Positions 59,399 through 64,000 of a stretch of 64,000 nucleotides of DNA are shown here, in pieces. The notes under the pieces were generated by a model, which saw nothing but the letters and a program-made list of their open reading frames with translations, was not told the DNA's origin and did no database searches. Each line of letters opens with the position of its first letter. The first letter of the stretch is position 1. The stretch is from Fodinicola acaciae (GTDB taxonomy: Bacteria; Actinomycetota; Actinomycetes; Mycobacteriales; HKI-0501): positions 933,235 through 997,234 of the forward strand of contig NZ_WOTN01000001.1 of assembly GCF_010993745.1 (NCBI RefSeq). The letters are read 5' to 3'. The position numbers were made by a program, and so were the translations under genes.

Positions 59399-59815
59399 AT
59401 GGTCTCCGATCTCTACCACCGGGTGCCGGCCCTGGCCGGCGAGCTGCCGGCATTGCGGCACGAGCTGGCCGCCTGGTCCGGGTCGGCCGGGCTGAGTCCG
59501 CAGGCCGCGCAGGTGATCGTGCTGGCCAGCTACGAGGCGATGGCCAACGTCGTCGACCACGCGTATCGCAACGTGAGAGGTGCGCTGGAGCTGCGTGCGG
59601 TGTGCGAGCCGGACGGTGGGTCGGGCGCCGCGGTGAACATCACGGTGACCGACTTCGGCCGGTGGCGGCCGCTGCCGGCCGATCCCGGCGTACGCGGGCG
59701 CGGCCTGCTGTTGATGCGGCGGCTCGCCACGCGTACCGACATCGACGCGACCGAACGCGGCACCACCGTCACCCTGTGGTGGTCGGCGGACAGCCTGAAG
59801 ACGCTGTCGATCTGA
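59399..59815 (+). CDS. Anti-sigma regulatory factor-type ATP-binding protein
   Basis: A 138-residue GHKL ATPase-fold protein. LASYEAMANVVDHAYRN is the N-box, TDFGRWRPLPADPGVRGRGL the G1/G2 region, and RRLATRTDIDATERGTTVTL the end. It is a close paralogue of the protein at 21090-21530. It should bind the STAS protein just upstream and a sigma factor. The C-terminal tail SLKTLSI is beyond the normal fold. Confidence 0.87.
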   Translation: MVSDLYHRVPALAGELPALRHELAAWSGSAGLSPQAAQVIVLASYEAMANVVDHAYRNVRGALELRAVCEPDGGSGAAVNITVTDFGRWRPLPADPGVRGRGLLLMRRLATRTDIDATERGTTVTLWWSADSLKTLSI

Positions 59816-59953
59816 CCTCGACGAGATGCCCGGATGTCACCTTGTTGACCTGCTGTATCGATCCAGAAGGGCGAGAAGGTGACAATGGGGCGCCGCGCGG
59901 CGTGTCCGAATGCTGCCTGGTGAGGAGAAGACGCAGGTCAGGCCACATCAGAA

Positions 59954-59978
59954 GACGCAATCGGAATCCGATTGCGTC
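59954..59978. terminator. Terminator hairpin 1 between convergent genes
   Basis: GACGCAATCGG (59954-59964) and CCGATTGCGTC (59968-59978) pair perfectly over 11 bp around AAT. It lies in the 189-bp gap between the ATPase gene and the convergent SpoIIE gene. No U-run follows on either side. 59816-59953 holds nothing else recognised. Confidence 0.6.
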
Positions 59979-59980
59979 GT

Positions 59981-60011
59981 CGGCTAGTGTCCCGCGTCGG
60001 GACACTAGCCG
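59981..60011. terminator. Terminator hairpin 2, overlapping the SpoIIE stop codon
   Basis: CGGCTAGTGTCCC (59981-59993) and GGGACACTAGCCG (59999-60011) form a perfect 13-bp stem with loop GCGTC. The right arm contains the TAG stop of the minus-strand SpoIIE gene (60005-60007). It follows hairpin 1 after 2 bp and is probably a two-way stop. Confidence 0.65.
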
Positions 60012-62269
60012 GCCTTGATGACCAGGACGCAGGTGTCGTCCTCGCTGCCGTCCGCGCCGAGCATCAGCTCGTCGGCGAACTTCTCCACGTCCGGCACCGG
60101 CCGGCTGGCGGTGTCGATCAGCTGCCGCAGCCGGTCGTCGAGGATCTCCCGTCGCCGCTCCACCAGGCCGTCCGTGTACATGACCAGCGTGTCACCCGGC
60201 TCCAACCGCACGGTGGCCTCCTCGTACGCGGCGTCCGGCTTGACGCCGAGCAGGATGCCGGCCGGCTGGCGCATCATGCTGGCCTCGCCATCGCGTACGA
60301 GCAGCGGCGGCAGGTGGCCGGCGCGGGCCCAGCGCATCGTACGCGTGCCCGGGTCGTAGAGACCGCAGACAGCGGTCGCCGCCGTGCCGCCATAGAGCTG
60401 CAGCAGCATCGCGTTGAGCCAGGACAGCAGCTGCGCTGGCGCGGCTCCGGTGACGGCCAGGCCACGCAGGCCGTTGCGCATCGCGACCATCGTGGTGGCC
60501 GCGTGGATGCCGTGGCCGGACACGTCGCCGACGGTGATCAGGATTCGGTCGCCGGGCAGCTCCAGCGCGTCGTACCAGTCGCCACCGACCTTGTGTTCCT
60601 CCTCCGGCGGCTGATAGCGCATGACGACTTCCAGGCCGGCCAGGTGCAGCGGATGGTCGGCCGGCGGCAGAATCGCACGCTGCAGTTGGAGCGCGATGCG
60701 TGCCTGCTGGCGCATCTGGTCCTCGGTGTCGGCCAGCTGGTCCTGCGTCGCCGAAAGCGCGATCTCGGTGTGGTAGTGCGACGACACGTCCTGGAACGTG
60801 CCGCGTACGGACACCAGCTCGCCGGTCGCGGTGACCACCGGCTCGGCGGAGGCACGCAGCTGGCGTACGGTGCCGTCCTCGCGCACCAGCCGGATGGTGG
60901 TCGAGGCCGGCTGCCGCTGTTCCAGCAGCAGGTCGAGGAAGGCGTCCAGGTAAGGCGAGTCGTCCGGATGGATCCACCGCCGCAGGTCGTCCATGGTCGG
61001 CGGGTCGTCGGACGGGTCGACGCCGAAGATCATGAATGTCTGGCCGGTCCAGCTGGCCCGGCCGTCGGCGACCTGGTATTCCCAGCCGCCGATCCGGCCG
61101 AGCCGCTGTACGTTGCCGAGCATCTCTCCGAGCTTCACCGTGCTGTCGTGGGCCTGCAGCGCGATCACCAGGCCGTCGAGGAACCGCGTCACGCGCAGCC
61201 GTACGACTCCAGGCGCGGCGGTGGGCAGGATGTCGACGGTACGCAGATGGTCGGCGCGGTAGGCGGTGCCGGACCGCAGCACCGACACCAGCTGGTCGAA
61301 CAGCGGCCGTACGGCCAGGCCGGGGTAGACGGCGGCGAGCCGCTGGCCGGTGAGCTGGCTGGCCGGTCGGCCGGCCGGGTCGGCGAACAGCTCGGTGACA
61401 TGGTCGATCTGGAAGTCGGTCACCTCGTCGCCGTCGTGTACGGCGTGCAGGAACATGCCGGAGTCGACCACGCCGTCCAGCAGCGCCTCCGGCCACCAGG
61501 CCCGGTCGGCGCCCGAGCGCAGGTCGAGCGTACGCGCGCAGAGCTCGGCGACGCTGGTCAGATGCCGTCGCAGGCTGGCCGGAAACTCGGCGATCGGCTC
61601 GGCCCAGCAGACCTCCAGCACGCCGAGCAGCGTGGGGCCGATCAGCGGCACGACCGCCCGGCCGCCGCGCCACTGGCCGGTCAGCGGCACGTCGGCGGCG
61701 TCGGCCTCGGTCAGCCAGATCGCCTCGCGGCGGCGGACGACCCGCTGGCCGAGCGTGTCCATCGGCGCCGGGATGTGCCGGAAACGCGCCAGGTCGGCGC
61801 TGGTCAGGCCGGACTGGCCGAGCAGGACCAGCGCGCCGTCCGGGCTGAGCCGCCAGAGGATCGCGCCGGCCGCCCCGGTGCCGCGGCTGACCTCGTCGAG
61901 CACCGCGTCGGCGATATCGTGGCCGGAGGTGGTCGTACGCGGCGCCGCCGGCTCTGGCTCGGGGACATCGTCGCTGCTCACCGTGCGCGTGTCGCTGAGC
62001 ACCGGCACGCCGGCGGCCTGTGCCACCAGGTCGGCGGCCAGCTCGGTCGGGGGCACGCCGGACCGATTGGCCAGCTCCAGCAACTGCCGGCTGGCTTCGG
62101 CCGGCGTGCAGTGCAGCTGCTGGACCAGGACCCCGCAGGCCAGGTGGAGGACCTTGTCGGTGCCGGCGGCCGTCCGCAGCTTGGCGATCTCGGCCTGCTG
62201 GCCGGCGACCAGCTCGGTCAGCCGGCGCAGGTCACGATCGTCCTCGTCGGTCACCACGGGACTCCGCAT
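60005..62269 (-). CDS. Multi-sensor SpoIIE phosphatase (ANTAR-like, GAF, PAS, PP2C)
   Basis: A 754-residue protein. Residues 8-88 look like an ANTAR helix bundle (DKVLHLACGVLVQQLHCTPA), 115-255 GAF, 385-510 PAS (GGWEYQVADGRASWTGQTFM, RGTFQDVSSHYHTE) and 540-754 SpoIIE-type PP2C (GGDWYDALELPGDRILI, VGDVSGHGIHAATTMVAMRN, LVMYTDGLVERRREILDDR). A phosphatase that reads several inputs and probably acts on STAS proteins. ATG 62269 is used; GTG 62257 or 62254 are possible alternatives nearer to GGAG. Divergent from the HAMP-repeat sensor. Confidence 0.88.
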   Translation of the reverse strand: MRSPVVTDEDDRDLRRLTELVAGQQAEIAKLRTAAGTDKVLHLACGVLVQQLHCTPAEASRQLLELANRSGVPPTELAADLVAQAAGVPVLSDTRTVSSDDVPEPEPAAPRTTTSGHDIADAVLDEVSRGTGAAGAILWRLSPDGALVLLGQSGLTSADLARFRHIPAPMDTLGQRVVRRREAIWLTEADAADVPLTGQWRGGRAVVPLIGPTLLGVLEVCWAEPIAEFPASLRRHLTSVAELCARTLDLRSGADRAWWPEALLDGVVDSGMFLHAVHDGDEVTDFQIDHVTELFADPAGRPASQLTGQRLAAVYPGLAVRPLFDQLVSVLRSGTAYRADHLRTVDILPTAAPGVVRLRVTRFLDGLVIALQAHDSTVKLGEMLGNVQRLGRIGGWEYQVADGRASWTGQTFMIFGVDPSDDPPTMDDLRRWIHPDDSPYLDAFLDLLLEQRQPASTTIRLVREDGTVRQLRASAEPVVTATGELVSVRGTFQDVSSHYHTEIALSATQDQLADTEDQMRQQARIALQLQRAILPPADHPLHLAGLEVVMRYQPPEEEHKVGGDWYDALELPGDRILITVGDVSGHGIHAATTMVAMRNGLRGLAVTGAAPAQLLSWLNAMLLQLYGGTAATAVCGLYDPGTRTMRWARAGHLPPLLVRDGEASMMRQPAGILLGVKPDAAYEEATVRLEPGDTLVMYTDGLVERRREILDDRLRQLIDTASRPVPDVEKFADELMLGADGSEDDTCVLVIKAG

Positions 62270-62330
62270 ACGGCGTAAGTCGACCGGTATCTACTGAACA
62301 TCCGGCTCACTTCTGCCAGTCTTGAGGTCG

Positions 62331-62355
62331 GGTCTGCCTTTTGAGGCAGAAGACC
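62331..62355. promoter_or_regulatory. Imperfect hairpin in the divergent spacer before the HAMP sensor gene
   Basis: GGTCTGCCT (62331-62339) pairs with AGGCAGAAGACC (62344-62355), with a bulged A and loop TTTG. It lies in the 191-bp divergent spacer and could be an operator dyad. No promoter of the SigB-like form is seen here. Confidence 0.3.
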
Positions 62356-62460
62356 GGACACGAGCCGGTGAACGCATGACGAGTAGGTTCCACCTGCCTA
62401 ACGCGTGGCGCAAGGGGTTGTGCGGGAACGGTGCCGCACGCCGAGCAGAGGAGGATGTCC

Positions 62461-64000
62461 GTGACAGACATCGACACGGGACCCAAGACCGCGGCCCGGC
62501 GGCTGCCGGTGGACGCGCCGGAGCCCGCGCTCAACGACCTGCGCCTGCAGCAGTTGCTGGCCGGCCTGACAGCGGTACGCGACGGCGACTTCCGTACCCG
62601 GCTGCCGCTGGTCGGCGACGAGCTGACCGACGAGATCGCGGCGGTCTTCAACGGCATGGTCGACCAGCTCGACCTGTTCACCTCCGAGGTGACCCGGGTG
62701 TCGCGCGAGGTCGGCACGGACGGCCAGCTCGGTGGCCAGGCCGACGTACCTGGCGTGTCCGGCACCTGGAAGGACCTGACCGACTCGGTGAACGCGATGG
62801 CCGGCAGCCTGACCGGCCAGGTGCGCGACATCGCGCAGGTGGCCACCGCGGTGGCCCGCGGCGACCTGTCGCAGAAGATCACCGTCGACGCGCGCGGCGA
62901 GATCCTTGAGCTGAAGAACACCCTGAACACGATGGTCGACCAGCTGTCGGTCTTCGCCGACGAGGTGACCCGTGTCTCCCGCGAGGTCGGTACGGAAGGC
63001 CAGCTCGGCGGCCAGGCGCAGGTGCCCGGCGTCGGTGGTACGTGGCGTGCGCTGACCGACTCGGTGAACCTGATGGCGCTCAACCTGACCGACCAGGTGC
63101 GGTCGATCTCACAGGTGGCCACCGCGGTCGTCCAGGGCGACCTGTCGCGGAAGATCACCGTCGACTCGCGCGGTGAGATCCTGGAGCTGAAGAACGCCAT
63201 CAACACCATGGTGGACCAGCTGTCCGCCTTCGCCGACGAGGTCACGCGTGTCGCGCGCGAGGTCGGTACGGACGGCCGGCTCGGCGGCCAGGCGCAGGTG
63301 CCCGGCGTCGGTGGTACGTGGCGTGCGCTGACCGACTCGGTGAACGTCATGGCGGCCAACCTGACCGACCAGGTGCGGTCGATCGCGCAGGTCACCAACG
63401 CGATCGCGAAAGGCGACCTGTCGCAGAAGATGCGGGTCGACGCGCGCGGCGAGGTGCTGGAGCTCAAGGAGACCATGAACACGATGGTCGACCAGCTCTC
63501 CGCTTTCGCCGACGAGGTGAGCCGAGTCGCGCGTGAGGTGGGTACGGACGGCATCCTCGGTGGCCAGGCGCGCGTACCGAACGTCTCGGGCGCCTGGAAA
63601 GACCTGACCGAGAACGTGAACGTCATGGCGTCCAGGCTCACCACGCAGGTGCGGTCGATCGCGCAGGTGGCCACGTCGGTGGAGCGCGGCGACCTGTCCA
63701 AGAAGATCGTCGTGGACGCGAAGGGCGAGGTCGCCGCGCTGGCACAGACGATCAACGCGATGGTCGACACACTTGGCGCATTCGCCGACGAGGTGACGCG
63801 AGTCGCTCGCGAGGTCGGCACGGAAGGCATGCTCGGCGGCCAGGCGCGCGTACCGAACGTCGCCGGCACCTGGAAGGACCTCACCGAAAACGTCAACTCG
63901 ATGGCCGACAACCTGACCCGTCAGGTGCGAAACATCGCCGATGTGACCACCGCGGTCGCACAGGGCGACCTGACCAGGAAGATCGACGTCGACGCGCGCG
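62461..64000 (+). CDS. Hybrid sensor kinase-type protein with tandem HAMP domains, cut by the window edge
   Basis: 513 codons are visible and the frame is open at the right edge. After a ~40-residue start the protein consists of HAMP units of 92 residues, each with DEVTRVxREVGTxGxLGGQA and GTWxxLTxxVNxMA blocks followed by VRxIxxVxxAVxxGDLxxKI. Such arrays belong to very large soluble sensor kinases (HAMP repeats, GAF, histidine kinase, receiver), common in actinobacteria and related to fungal group III kinases that sense osmotic stress. AGGAGG lies 6 bp before GTG 62461; ATG 62455 is possible but too close to it. Confidence 0.87.
   Translation, partial: MTDIDTGPKTAARRLPVDAPEPALNDLRLQQLLAGLTAVRDGDFRTRLPLVGDELTDEIAAVFNGMVDQLDLFTSEVTRVSREVGTDGQLGGQADVPGVSGTWKDLTDSVNAMAGSLTGQVRDIAQVATAVARGDLSQKITVDARGEILELKNTLNTMVDQLSVFADEVTRVSREVGTEGQLGGQAQVPGVGGTWRALTDSVNLMALNLTDQVRSISQVATAVVQGDLSRKITVDSRGEILELKNAINTMVDQLSAFADEVTRVAREVGTDGRLGGQAQVPGVGGTWRALTDSVNVMAANLTDQVRSIAQVTNAIAKGDLSQKMRVDARGEVLELKETMNTMVDQLSAFADEVSRVAREVGTDGILGGQARVPNVSGAWKDLTENVNVMASRLTTQVRSIAQVATSVERGDLSKKIVVDAKGEVAALAQTINAMVDTLGAFADEVTRVAREVGTEGMLGGQARVPNVAGTWKDLTENVNSMADNLTRQVRNIADVTTAVAQGDLTRKIDVDAR
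62602..64000. repeat. Direct DNA repeats of 276 bp inside the HAMP gene
   Basis: The block ATGGT(C/G)GAC recurs at 62656, 62932, 63208, 63484 and 63760, exactly 276 bp apart. Neighbouring units keep long identical runs at DNA level, for example around GTCGGTGGTACGTGGCG (63030 and 63306). The array continues past the right edge. Confidence 0.9.

Noticed and set aside
62307-63911. Ser/Thr-rich 534-codon frame opposite the HAMP array
   Set aside because: Its repeats simply mirror the 276-bp DNA repeats of the HAMP gene on the other strand.

Overview
The window is high-GC actinobacterial chromosome. The evidence is GTG-rich starts with GGAGG-type ribosome-binding sites, many 4-base ATGA/GTGA gene overlaps, a DUF222/HNH gene, an ECF sigma factor, AfsR/SARP and ANTAR regulators, F420-type LLM oxidoreductases and Ku. 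The genus cannot be fixed from the sequence alone. No rRNA, tRNA, CRISPR array or intact mobile element was found.

Layout. 0-2.7 kb: a ROK regulator (cut by the left edge) divergent from two overlapping Gfo/Idh/MocA oxidoreductases. 2.8-3.05 kb: copy A of a ~290-bp dispersed repeat. 3.1-13.9 kb: cobalamin ring synthesis (cobL, cobM, cbiD, cobK, cobIJ, cobH, cobG, cobN) on alternating strands, with a B12 riboswitch ahead of cobN. 13.9-16.7 kb: a decayed stretch holding a MerR pseudogene that kept its promoter, an ISL3 transposase remnant and a DUF222/HNH gene that lost a zinc-ligand cysteine. 17-21 kb: nrdAB behind a second B12 riboswitch; NrdB has class Ic-type residues. 21-28.5 kb: ECF sigma factor with its partner, LysE exporter, beta-mannosidase, a shortened VOC protein, and an LLM oxidoreductase/FMN reductase pair behind a double operator. 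28.5-29.3 kb: copy B of the dispersed repeat plus tandem repeats. 29.3-37.5 kb: SARP-STAND-TPR regulator, GNAT, two membrane Ser/Thr kinases, PIG-L deacetylase and FHA protein.

37.5-57.7 kb looks like a stress and DNA-maintenance island: GAF-ANTAR proteins, Dps, a seven-gene Mrp/Mbh-type antiporter operon without MrpA, a pyruvate oxidase-like enzyme, UdgX, a selenocysteine formate dehydrogenase read through an in-frame UGA with an fdhF-like SECIS hairpin, DJ-1/PfpI, a HhH-GPD-like protein, Ku, an F420-type LLM enzyme and several small proteins. Eleven sites here fit GNNT-N15-17-GGGTA, the promoter form used by Streptomyces SigB-like factors, and three divergent gene pairs carry them face to face. 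This suggests one stress regulon, although no SigB-type gene lies in the window.

57.7-64 kb: partner-switching parts (two SpoIIE phosphatases, STAS, RsbW-like ATPase) and the start of a giant sensor with tandem HAMP repeats of exactly 276 bp. Partner-switching genes also occur at 21.1, 50.2 and 51.8 kb, in keeping with control of alternative sigma factors.
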